Shown: positions 1 to 7,434 of the stretch, piece after piece
Layout of the letters: every line of letters starts with the position of its first letter
How positions within the stretch are numbered: position 1 is the first letter of the stretch
Assembly: GCF_003119195.2 (NCBI RefSeq)
Contig: NZ_CP022260.1
Location: 837,501-901,500 of the forward strand
Length of the DNA: 64,000 bases
Direction of reading: 5' to 3'
From: Azospirillum baldaniorum
Lineage (GTDB): Bacteria; Pseudomonadota; Alphaproteobacteria; Azospirillales; Azospirillaceae
Notes under the pieces: generated by a model
What the model saw: only the letters and a program-made list of their open reading frames with translations
What the model was told of the DNA's origin: nothing
The model's database searches: none
Program-made: the position numbers and the translations under genes

Positions 1-336
1 GACAGCCTGCCGCCGCGGCTGCGCCATCTCGTGATGGTCCACTACTTCCTGAAGAAGAAGGCCAGCCGCAACCAGCTCTGGCTGCCCGACGCGCAGAAGC
101 TGGCGCTCTATCAGGCCAAGGCGCTCATCGACCTGACCAAGGCGCGGCGCCTGCTCGGCTACGAGCCGCGCTTCACCTTCGAGGACGGGATGATGCTGAC
201 CGCGGACTATCTGCGCTGGGCCTACCGCGACGTGCCGCGCACCGCCCCCGCCGCGCCCGCCGCCAACCGGCCTGCCAATGAAGACCGGCATCCCCTGCCC
301 GCTTCCACCGAGACGACGCGGGTCGGCAACGCATGA
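1..336 (+). CDS. NAD-dependent epimerase/dehydratase, C-terminal part
   Basis: The reading frame is open from the first base of the window, so the gene starts upstream and only its last 111 codons are seen. The stretch KARRLLGYEPRFTFEDGM followed by a short hydrophilic tail is typical of the C-terminus of extended short-chain dehydrogenases that epimerise or dehydrate nucleotide sugars. The Rossmann fold and catalytic YxxxK lie outside the window, so substrate cannot be inferred. Its stop codon overlaps the start of the flippase gene in an ATGA, which places it as the preceding gene of the same polysaccharide operon. Confidence 0.6.
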   Translation, partial: DSLPPRLRHLVMVHYFLKKKASRNQLWLPDAQKLALYQAKALIDLTKARRLLGYEPRFTFEDGMMLTADYLRWAYRDVPRTAPAAPAANRPANEDRHPLPASTETTRVGNA

Positions 337-1598
337 CGATGATCCCGGCGTCGCTCGTCCGCAGCTTCTGGACCCTCGCCGACCAGGGCGTGGTCAGCCT
401 GGGCATGTTCGCCATCAACATCCAGCTCGCCCGGACCTTCCCGTCGGAGGAATACGGAACCTTCGTCTTCTTTCTCTCGGTGCTGCTGGCGCTCCAGGTC
501 GTCAATGTCAGCCTGATCCAATACCCGCTGTCGGTGGAAGGCGCGGTGCTGGACCGCGCCGAACGCCGGACCCTGGCGGGCCGCGCCGTCCTGATGACCG
601 CCGGATCGATCCTGCCGCTGTCCGGCATCGTGGCGCTGGTCGGCTATGGGCTGGGCATGCCGGAGCTGGTCGGCCCCGCCGTGCTCTACTTCATCGTCTG
701 GCAGGTGCAGGAGATCGGACGGCGCGGGCTGATGTCCGGGCTGAAGCACGACAAGGCGCTGTGGGGGGACAGCGTCACCTATCTGGGCCAGATCGCCGTA
801 CTGAACCTGATGGCGCTGGGCGGCCACCTGACGCTGGAACGGGTGTTCATCGCCATGACCGGTCCGGCGCTGGCCGGGGCGGTGGTCCATTTCGCGATCC
901 TGCGCCCGCGCTTCGACGGCCTGTCGGATTTGCCGGCGGTCGTCCGCCGCTTCTGGTCGATCGGGCATTGGGCGCTCGCCAACAACCTGTTCCTGATGCT
1001 GCGGGTGCAGAGCCTCGTCTGGCTGATGGCGGCGATGGACGGCATGGCGTCGACCGCGGCGTTCCAGGCGGTGGTCAATCTGGTGAACATCGCCAACCCG
1101 ATCATCATCGGCATGGGCAACCTCGTCCCCCAGATCGCCGCGCGCGGGCGCAGCACCCTGTCCACCGGAGCGGGCGGGCTGCATCCCGACGAGCAGGCGT
1201 GGCTGGCGATCCGCGGCTACGTCGTCATCGGGGCGGCGCCCCTGCTGGTCTATTACAGCCTCGGCCTGCTGATCCCCGACCAGATGCTGCACATCGTCTA
1301 TGGCGCCATGTCGCCCTACGCCGACCAGGAATGGCCGCTGCGCCTGCTCTCCATCGGGGCGCTCAGCGGCTATCTGGCGGAGATGGTCTGCAGCTACTTC
1401 TACGGCGTGCAGCGCAGCCAGTTCGCGCTGGTGGTGAACGTCACCGGAACGCTGGCGGTGTTCGCGGTGGTCGGCCCGCTGGCGGCGATGTACGGCGTCG
1501 CCGGGGTGTGCATGGCCCTGCTGTTCTCCAGCCTGCTGCGCGTCGGCGCCGCCCACTATTACCTCTCCAAGACGAGGACCGCCCATGTCGCCCGCTGA
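333..1598 (+). CDS. Polysaccharide flippase-like membrane protein (Wzx/MATE-like)
   Basis: A 421-residue, strongly hydrophobic protein with about 12 predicted membrane segments spread over its whole length. This is the size and pattern of oligosaccharide flippases that move lipid-linked repeat units across the inner membrane. The start ATG overlaps the previous stop, and the gene overlaps the following glycosyltransferase by 14 bases, indicating translational coupling. The family call rests on topology and context (glycosyltransferases and a ligase/polymerase-like protein follow); no catalytic motif exists in this family to confirm it. Confidence 0.7.
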   Translation: MTMIPASLVRSFWTLADQGVVSLGMFAINIQLARTFPSEEYGTFVFFLSVLLALQVVNVSLIQYPLSVEGAVLDRAERRTLAGRAVLMTAGSILPLSGIVALVGYGLGMPELVGPAVLYFIVWQVQEIGRRGLMSGLKHDKALWGDSVTYLGQIAVLNLMALGGHLTLERVFIAMTGPALAGAVVHFAILRPRFDGLSDLPAVVRRFWSIGHWALANNLFLMLRVQSLVWLMAAMDGMASTAAFQAVVNLVNIANPIIIGMGNLVPQIAARGRSTLSTGAGGLHPDEQAWLAIRGYVVIGAAPLLVYYSLGLLIPDQMLHIVYGAMSPYADQEWPLRLLSIGALSGYLAEMVCSYFYGVQRSQFALVVNVTGTLAVFAVVGPLAAMYGVAGVCMALLFSSLLRVGAAHYYLSKTRTAHVAR

Positions 1599-2811
1599 CG
1601 GCAGCGCCGCGTTCGCCGTGGAAGAGACCCGGCTGCGCCCGCTCGACCTCCGGCACGTCGTGATCCAGCCGGCCATCGCCCATCCCTCCTCGGCGAACGG
1701 GCTGCACAATGTGGTGCGCAGCCTGATCGCCGAGCAGCGCGCGATGGGCGACGACGCGCGGCTGTGCCTGTTCTCCGACGACCCCGACGCCCTGACCGGC
1801 ATCCCGGCGGACTGTCCGGCGCAACGCTTCCCCCTCGGCGGACCGCGGCTGTCCGGGCGGTCGCTGACCATCACGGACGCGACTCTCGACCGCCTGCTCG
1901 ACGGCGCGGGACCGGACACGGTGGTGCACATCCATGGCGCGGTGAAGCCGCTGTTCGCGGCGCTCGCCCGCGGGCTGCACCGGCGCGGCGTCGCCTATGG
2001 CGTGACGCTGCACGGCCAGTGCTCCCACATCTACGACATCGCGGGCCGGATGCGCCGCCCTCTGCCTGCCGCGTGGCTGCGCGTCTTCGATGGCCCGGCC
2101 TTCGCCCGCGCCCGCTTCGTCCACGCCATCACCGAGGAGGAGGCCGCCATTGTCCGCCGGGTCGCCCCCGGCGCCGCCGTTTGCCTGCTGCCCAACACCG
2201 CCTGGTCGGCGCGGCGCGGCGGCCTTCCCGCCGCCGTTCCGCGCGCGGCACCGGACGGCGACCGGCTGACCTTCGGCTATTGCGCGCGCTACGAGATCGA
2301 CCACAAGGGCGTAGACCTGCTGATCGACGGCTTCGCCGCCTACCGCCGCGCCGGCGGACGCGGGGTGCTGGAGTTGGCGGGGTCCGGCCCGGCCCGCACC
2401 GAACTGGACCGGCGGGCGCAGGCCCACGGCCTCGGCACCGACATCCGCATCCACGGCCCGGTCTTCGGGGCGGAGAAGGCGGCGATGTTGGCGGGCTGGC
2501 ACCACTTCGTCCTGACCTCGCGCTACGATGTCATGCCGACCGGCTGCCTGGAGGCCGCCCTGTCCGGCCTGCCGCTGATCGTGACGCGGGAGACCGGCCT
2601 CGTTCCCTATGTGGAGGGTCACGGCGCCGGCTTCGGCGTGTCCGCCCTGACGGCGGAGGCGGTGTCCGACGCGCTGGCGCGGGCCGAGCGCACCAGTCCC
2701 GGCGCTTGGCAGAGCATGGCGGCCAACGCCCACCGCATGGTGGTGGCGATCGGCGACTGGGGCCGGATCGCCGCCCGGCTGCGCGCCGCCGCCTACGGAC
2801 GCCCGTCATGA
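1585..2811 (+). CDS. Glycosyltransferase family 4 (GT-B)
   Basis: A 408-residue protein with GT-B architecture. The N-terminal acceptor domain begins with a variable region and then IAHPSSANGLHNVVRSL. The C-terminal donor domain has the GT4 nucleotide-sugar features: a phosphate-contact stretch CARYEIDHKGVDLLIDGF, ELAGSGPARTEL, and the late acidic motif EAALSGLPLIVTRETG. It probably adds one sugar to a lipid-linked repeat unit on the cytoplasmic face. It overlaps both neighbours, so it sits in the middle of a polysaccharide operon. Donor and acceptor are not predictable. Confidence 0.85.
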   Translation: MSPADGSAAFAVEETRLRPLDLRHVVIQPAIAHPSSANGLHNVVRSLIAEQRAMGDDARLCLFSDDPDALTGIPADCPAQRFPLGGPRLSGRSLTITDATLDRLLDGAGPDTVVHIHGAVKPLFAALARGLHRRGVAYGVTLHGQCSHIYDIAGRMRRPLPAAWLRVFDGPAFARARFVHAITEEEAAIVRRVAPGAAVCLLPNTAWSARRGGLPAAVPRAAPDGDRLTFGYCARYEIDHKGVDLLIDGFAAYRRAGGRGVLELAGSGPARTELDRRAQAHGLGTDIRIHGPVFGAEKAAMLAGWHHFVLTSRYDVMPTGCLEAALSGLPLIVTRETGLVPYVEGHGAGFGVSALTAEAVSDALARAERTSPGAWQSMAANAHRMVVAIGDWGRIAARLRAAAYGRPS

Positions 2812-4142
2812 GCGCCGTCCTCACCACGCCCAAGCGCAGCCGGACCCGCGCGGCGGACCATTACCTGACCTTCCTGATGGTCGTCCTGCTGGGCTATTCC
2901 CTGGCCGGGCGCGGCTTCGCCTACATCGGGGCGCCGCCGCTGTTCATCGGGGAGGTGCTGCTGCTCACCGGTCTGCTGGTCATGCTGCGCACCGGCGGGG
3001 TCTTCGCCACGGTGTCCAGCCTGCCGGGAACGCTTCTGGCGATCCTGATCGTCTGGGTGTTGGCGCGCACGCTGCCCTACTTCGGCACCTACAGCTTCGA
3101 CGCGCTGCGCGACAGCGTGATCGTGATGTACGGGCTGCTCGCCTTCGTCGTCATCGCCCTGCTCTACGACGAGCCGGAACGGCTGCGCCGCCTTGTGCTG
3201 GCTTATGGCGGCTTCGCGGTGTTCTTCGTTACGGTCATGCCGGTCGTCTACCCGCTGTTCCAGCTTCTGAACGCGCAAATTCCGACCTGGCCCCGCTACG
3301 GAGTCCCCTTCGTCAGCCTGCGCCCCGGCGAGGTCGGCGTGCATTTCGCGGGTGTCGCCCTGTTCGTTCTGCTGGGTTTCCGCCGCCTGAACCCGCTGCA
3401 TCTGGCGATGCTGGTGTTCGGCATGGCGCTGGTCGCCGCGCACAGCCGCGGCGGGATGCTCGCCATCGTCGTGCCGCTGGCCATCGCGCTGGCCCTGGTC
3501 CCGCGCAGCCGGCAGCTCGCCCCGCTGCTCGGCATCGCCGGGGTCACCGTCATCGTGGCGCTGGTGCTGAACCTGGAGATCGAGGTCTCGTCGCGGAAGC
3601 TGTCGGTCGACCAGCTCGTCACCAACGCGATGAGCATCATGGGGACCACCGACACCGCCACGCTCGACGGCACCAAGCAATGGCGCATCATGTGGTGGGA
3701 CAAGATCATCGGCTACACCGTGCAGGGCGACCATTTCTGGGACGGCAAGGGCTTCGGCATCAATCTGGCCGACGACGACGGTTTCCAGGTGGTCGACGCC
3801 GAGGACGGGCAGGTGCTGCGCAGCCCGCACAACGCCCACATGACGATCCTCGCCCGCGCCGGGGTGCCCGGCTTCGCCCTGTGGGCGGCGCTGCTGGGGA
3901 GCTGGTCGGTCTTCATGATGCGCGCCTTCCTGCTGGCCCGCCGCAACGGCGACCGCGCCTGGGCGCGGCTGTTCGTCTTCCTCTTCTGCTACTGGCTGTC
4001 CATCGTCATCAACGCCTCCTTCGACGTGACGCTGGAGGGGCCGATGCTGGGCATCTGGTTCTGGGTCCTGTTCGGCGTCGGCATCGCCGCCGGCCTGATC
4101 TACCGCAACGAACTCGAAAACCGGTCCCCGCTGCCGCATTGA
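2808..4142 (+). CDS. O-antigen ligase / Wzy-like membrane protein
   Basis: Starting from the ATG that overlaps the previous stop, this is a 444-residue multi-spanning protein with about 10-12 hydrophobic segments and a long non-membrane loop at roughly residues 255-345. The motif PHNAHMTILARAGVPG (around residues 342-357) matches the H-containing periplasmic loop of the WaaL/Wzy-type ligase superfamily. It may polymerise repeat units or ligate the glycan to its carrier. Context (flippase and two glycosyltransferases in the same operon) agrees. Ligase and polymerase cannot be separated from sequence. Confidence 0.75.
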   Translation: MSAVLTTPKRSRTRAADHYLTFLMVVLLGYSLAGRGFAYIGAPPLFIGEVLLLTGLLVMLRTGGVFATVSSLPGTLLAILIVWVLARTLPYFGTYSFDALRDSVIVMYGLLAFVVIALLYDEPERLRRLVLAYGGFAVFFVTVMPVVYPLFQLLNAQIPTWPRYGVPFVSLRPGEVGVHFAGVALFVLLGFRRLNPLHLAMLVFGMALVAAHSRGGMLAIVVPLAIALALVPRSRQLAPLLGIAGVTVIVALVLNLEIEVSSRKLSVDQLVTNAMSIMGTTDTATLDGTKQWRIMWWDKIIGYTVQGDHFWDGKGFGINLADDDGFQVVDAEDGQVLRSPHNAHMTILARAGVPGFALWAALLGSWSVFMMRAFLLARRNGDRAWARLFVFLFCYWLSIVINASFDVTLEGPMLGIWFWVLFGVGIAAGLIYRNELENRSPLPH

Positions 4143-4159
4143 TTGAGGGAGGATGGACG

Positions 4160-5425
4160 ATGAGCGTGCCGTTCACCGGCGAATCCGCCAATTCCGGAAA
4201 GTCGGTTCTTCTGGTGGCCTTCGCCTGCGAGCCGGACAGCGGGTCGGAATCCGCCAACGGCTGGAACTGGGGCGAAGGGTTGAAGCGCTCGGGCTGCCAC
4301 GTGACGGTGGTCACGCAGGGACGCCTTCGCCCGAAGATCCTGGACAAGATCGCGCGTGGCGAAACCGCCTTCGAACCGGACGACTTCGTGTTCATCGACC
4401 GCCCCGACACCATGGCGCACCATGACAGCAAGACGCGGTTCCAACTGTCCTACATCGCGTGGCAATGGCGCTGCCGGGCGGTGGTGAAGGAGCTGGTGCG
4501 CCAGCGGCCCTTCGACATCATCCACAACGTGACCATCGGCGGAATCCGCTTTCCCGCCTTCTGCGGCGGGCTGGCGCCCCTGTCGGTGATCGGCCCGGTC
4601 GGCGGCGGGGAGCGGGCGCCCTGGCCACTGATCCGCCCGCTGGGCTGGAAGGCCATCGCGACGGAGCTGGTCCGCGACGCCGCCATCGCCATGACGCGCA
4701 TCGACCCCTTCCTCCGCCTGACCTACCGGCGCTACAATCTGATCTATGTGAAGACCCATGAGAGCCGCCACGTCCTGCCCTCCGGGGACCGCCACAAGGC
4801 GCGCCAGCATTTCGGCTGCTCCCTCCCGCCCGAACGCTTCGTGCCGATGAAGGCCCAAGCCGGCGGCGATGCCGGAGCGCCGCTGAAGCTGCGCTTCTCG
4901 GGCCGGTTCCTTTACTGGAAGGGTGGCTACTACGCGCTGGCGGCGCTGGCCAGGGCACTGGAGAAGGGGGCGCGGGCACGCCTTCAGATGATCGGCAGCG
5001 GTCCGCAGTCGGAGGAGTGGAAGACTCTCGCCGACCGGCTGGGCATCGCCGAACATGTCGATTTCGTCGAATGGCTGTCGCAGCCCGACTATATGGAGGT
5101 GCTGCGAAGCTCCGACGCGCTGCTGTTCCCCAGCCTGCACGACTCCGCCGCCAACGTCATCATGGAGGCGCTGGCCAACGCGCAGCCGGTGATCTGCCTC
5201 GATCTCGGCGGCTCGGGAATCATGATCGATTCCTCCTGCGGCTTCGCCATTCCCTGCCGCGGGCGTGCTGCGGCGGAGGTGATCGACGGGCTGGCCGACG
5301 CCATCGTGACCCTGGACCAGGACCGCCCGCGCCTGCGCGCCATGAGCCGTGCCGCCCACGCGCGCGCCGAGGATTTCGCGAGCTGCCGCATCACCCCCGA
5401 CCTCTACACGCCGGCGCCGGCATAA
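4160..5425 (+). CDS. Glycosyltransferase family 4 (GT-B)
   Basis: A 421-residue glycosyltransferase. The start chosen is the ATG at 4160, preceded by a GGGAGG ribosome site, 17 bases after the ligase-like gene. The N-terminus carries a first Rossmann strand (SVLLVAFACEPDSGSESANG), a common acceptor-side signature of GT4 enzymes. The C-terminal half has FSGRFLYWKGGYYALAAL, QMIGSGPQSEEW, and an EALANAQPVICLDLGG motif corresponding to the EX7E region. It is the last gene of the operon; three hairpins follow directly. Confidence 0.85.
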   Translation: MSVPFTGESANSGKSVLLVAFACEPDSGSESANGWNWGEGLKRSGCHVTVVTQGRLRPKILDKIARGETAFEPDDFVFIDRPDTMAHHDSKTRFQLSYIAWQWRCRAVVKELVRQRPFDIIHNVTIGGIRFPAFCGGLAPLSVIGPVGGGERAPWPLIRPLGWKAIATELVRDAAIAMTRIDPFLRLTYRRYNLIYVKTHESRHVLPSGDRHKARQHFGCSLPPERFVPMKAQAGGDAGAPLKLRFSGRFLYWKGGYYALAALARALEKGARARLQMIGSGPQSEEWKTLADRLGIAEHVDFVEWLSQPDYMEVLRSSDALLFPSLHDSAANVIMEALANAQPVICLDLGGSGIMIDSSCGFAIPCRGRAAAEVIDGLADAIVTLDQDRPRLRAMSRAAHARAEDFASCRITPDLYTPAPA

Positions 5426-5438
5426 GAGCAAGCATGCG

Positions 5439-5461
5439 AAAACGCCAATGCCGGGGCGTTT
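5439..5461 (+). terminator. Hairpin after the polysaccharide operon
   Basis: AAACGCC and GGCGTTT form a 7-base-pair stem around an 8-base loop, starting 14 bases after the last glycosyltransferase stop. The stem ends in TTT only, so it is a modest intrinsic terminator. It is the first of three adjacent hairpins. Confidence 0.5.
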
Positions 5462-5464
5462 GAT

Positions 5465-5503
5465 ACGGTTGGAAAATGATCGCTTCCGTCATTTTCCAAC
5501 CGT
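5465..5503. repeat. Perfect 15-bp inverted repeat between convergent genes
   Basis: ACGGTTGGAAAATGA at 5465-5479 is followed after 9 bases by its exact reverse complement at 5489-5503. It lies between converging transcription units and could act as a bidirectional terminator or a transcript-stabilising hairpin. It lacks a long T-tract on either side. Confidence 0.7.
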
Positions 5504-5507
5504 GGAA

Positions 5508-5544
5508 CCCTCTCGATTCACTGCGTTCGCATTGATCGAGAGGG
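5508..5544. repeat. Perfect 10-bp inverted repeat
   Basis: CCCTCTCGAT at 5508-5517 pairs exactly with ATCGAGAGGG at 5535-5544 across a 17-base loop. It begins only four bases after the 15-bp inverted repeat and ends 17 bases before the stop codon of the minus-strand aminotransferase, so it could end that transcript or the polysaccharide transcript. Confidence 0.6.
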
Positions 5545-5561
5545 TCATGCCGGTGGCGCCC

Positions 5562-6809
5562 TCAGGTGGCGTTGGTATGGACCTCGTCGGATGTGCTTGG
5601 CACCCAAGCCAAATTAAGCGCCGACGCCCTTGAGGCCGCGTAGCCTGTCGTTGCCGCCGCCCTCGAGGAGGCCGTGCGGAAGAAGTCCTGCACGGCTTCG
5701 ACCACCTGCCCGGCTCCGGCACCCAACCCGTACCACATGGGAAGACGCAGCAGCCTTGCGGAGAGATCGGTCGTAACGGGCAATTCCCCTGCGGCGCGGG
5801 ACAATCGCCTTCCTGCCGGCGCGGTATGCAGCGGCACGTAATGAAACGGCGCCTGAATGCCGTTCGTTCGGAGGTGGGCGATCAACGCATTGCGCTCACG
5901 GGCCGTGCGCGCCAGGACGTAATACAGATGCGCATTGTGCCGACACTCGGCCGGGATCACCGGACGGCGCAACAGGCCGCGTTCCTCCAACGGTGCCAGA
6001 GCCTCGTGGTAGGCGTTCCACAGGGCGTGACGCTCCTCGTCCAGCCGCTCGGCATTCTCGAACTGAGCGAGAAGAAACGCCGCCAGCATGTCGGAGGGAA
6101 GATAGGACGAACCGACGTCCACCCAGCTGTACTTGTTGACCTCGCCACGGAGGAAGCGCGTGCGGTTTGTGCCCTTCTCGCGGATGATTTCGGCACGGGT
6201 GATCAAATCCGGATCGTTGACGACCAGGGCGCCTCCCTCGCCGGAGATCAGATTCTTGGTTTCGTGGAAGGAGAAGGCCGACAAGGCGCCGAAGGTGCCG
6301 AGCGGACGGCCGCGGTACGCGGACATCAGCGCCTGCGCGGCATCCTCGATCACCGCCAGGCCATGCCGGGCGGCGATGGCGCAGATCGCGTCCATTTCGC
6401 AGGCGACGCCGGCGTAATGCACCACGCAGATCGCGCGGGTGCGGGGCGTGATCGACGCCTCGATCAGGCGCTCGTCGATGTTCAGTGTGTCCGGCCGAAT
6501 GTCCACGAAGACAGGCACCGCCCCGCGCAGCACGAAGGCGTTCGCGGTGGACACGAAGGTGTAGGAGGGCATGATGACCTCATCCCCCGGACCGACGTTG
6601 GTCAGAAGGGCGGCCATCTCCAGCGCTGCCGTGCAGGAATGGGTCAGCAAGGCCTGCGGTGCCCCAAGCCGCCGTTCCAGCCACGCGTGACAGCGTTTGG
6701 TGAACGCTCCGTCTCCGGAAAGGTGCGCCTGCTCCAGGGACTGGCGGATGTATTCCAGTTCGTTGCCGGTTAACTTGGGGCGGTTGAAGCCAATCTTCAT
6801 GTCGCTCAT
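5562..6809 (-). CDS. wecE: dTDP-4-oxo-6-deoxyhexose aminotransferase (WecE/RffA-like)
   Basis: A 415-residue PLP-dependent DegT/DnrJ/EryC1 aminotransferase that would convert a dTDP-4-keto-6-deoxy sugar to its 4-amino form. The N-terminus MKIGFNRPKLTGNELEYI and the lysine motif FSFHETKNLISGEGGAL are characteristic of the WecE/RffA branch; the K in HETKN is the Schiff-base lysine, and VIEDAAQALM contains the PLP-ring aspartate. The start at 6809 has a GAGG ribosome site 8 bases upstream; in-frame ATGs at 6815 and 6800 are alternatives. The frame stays open upstream into a wbqC-like remnant. Gene symbol by family resemblance only. Confidence 0.85.
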   Translation of the reverse strand: MSDMKIGFNRPKLTGNELEYIRQSLEQAHLSGDGAFTKRCHAWLERRLGAPQALLTHSCTAALEMAALLTNVGPGDEVIMPSYTFVSTANAFVLRGAVPVFVDIRPDTLNIDERLIEASITPRTRAICVVHYAGVACEMDAICAIAARHGLAVIEDAAQALMSAYRGRPLGTFGALSAFSFHETKNLISGEGGALVVNDPDLITRAEIIREKGTNRTRFLRGEVNKYSWVDVGSSYLPSDMLAAFLLAQFENAERLDEERHALWNAYHEALAPLEERGLLRRPVIPAECRHNAHLYYVLARTARERNALIAHLRTNGIQAPFHYVPLHTAPAGRRLSRAAGELPVTTDLSARLLRLPMWYGLGAGAGQVVEAVQDFFRTASSRAAATTGYAASRASALNLAWVPSTSDEVHTNAT

Positions 6810-6815
6810 CAGCAT

Positions 6816-7150
6816 CACCTCGCGCTCGAACTCGCCGCAGAACGCCCTGGGTCGGAGAGCGAGCGCGGCGAAATGAGAGGCACGGGTGATCGCCCTCCAC
6901 CGCTCGCCCGCCCAGGACCCGGCGATCCGTGTTTCCTGGATGGCCTGTTGATAGCGTCCCATGGTCTCGGTCGGGGTTGTCAGCCATTGCGCACCCCGCG
7001 CCGTCTTGATGCGGTTGCGCCAGCCGCACCGGACAAACGACACGCAGTCGAACAGGGAAAGTCCGTCTATCGAGCAGATGATATCAAAGCGCCCTTTCTA
7101 GGACACGTAGCTAGATTGAATGATAATGATGCGCTTACCCGTCGGAGACT
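6816..7150 (-). pseudogene. Decayed WbqC-family gene fragment fused in frame to wecE-like gene
   Basis: Reading the minus strand upstream of the aminotransferase gives GKRIIIIQSSYVS, a TAG stop at 7100-7098, then KGRFDIICSIDGLSLFDCV, SFVRCGWRNRIKTARGAQWL and RIAGSWAGERWRAITRASH. In recall, WbqC-like proteins begin (I/V)IxQSxYLPWxGxFDxI and contain FxxxDxVQxxxxxxxNRxxIKT, so the TAG replaces the expected Trp and the order of blocks is retained. Only about 110 residues of an expected 220-240 remain before the frame runs directly into the aminotransferase. WbqC genes commonly accompany aminotransferases of this kind. This looks like nonsense mutation plus 3' deletion. Confidence 0.65.
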
Positions 7151-7207
7151 CATCAGGGCGATGTGTAACACCAACGGCAAGTGAATAGTCCCAATGAGGC
7201 GCGGCCG

Positions 7208-7231
7208 ATCCCATGCCGGAAGGCATGGGAT
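7208..7231. repeat. 10-bp hairpin with GGAA loop
   Basis: ATCCCATGCC and GGCATGGGAT flank a four-base GGAA loop. It lies in the roughly 280-base stretch between the wbqC remnant and the end of the beta-helix gene; no convincing coding sequence was seen there. The perfect stem and tetraloop suggest an RNA hairpin, possibly a second terminator behind the beta-helix gene. Confidence 0.5.
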
Positions 7232-7387
7232 GCAGGGTTCATTTGGTCCGCCATCTCGATGAGGCGGAACTGTATCGGCTCTATCGGGACGAGAAGGATG
7301 GGGGGCATCCGCCTGCCGCCGCAAGGGACGGCGGACCGTGGCCTATGGAGGGCACGCAAAAATCTTGCGGCTTTTGACGACCGACAA

Positions 7388-7417
7388 GGGGCGGCCCAGT
7401 GTCGGTTGGACCGCCCT
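7388..7417 (-). terminator. Probable terminator of the beta-helix gene
   Basis: GGGCGG near 7389 and CCGCCC near 7411 form a strong GC stem about 20 bases beyond the stop codon of the minus-strand beta-helix gene. The tail on the transcript is short in T, so strength is uncertain. Confidence 0.45.
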
Positions 7418-7434
7418 TCGCCGTCCCGGTCGCG

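Noticed and set aside
7235..7434. Transposase remnant between the wbqC remnant and the beta-helix gene
   Set aside because: Short open frames on both strands have no recognisable transposase motif and no terminal inverted repeats were found, so it is left as intergenic sequence.
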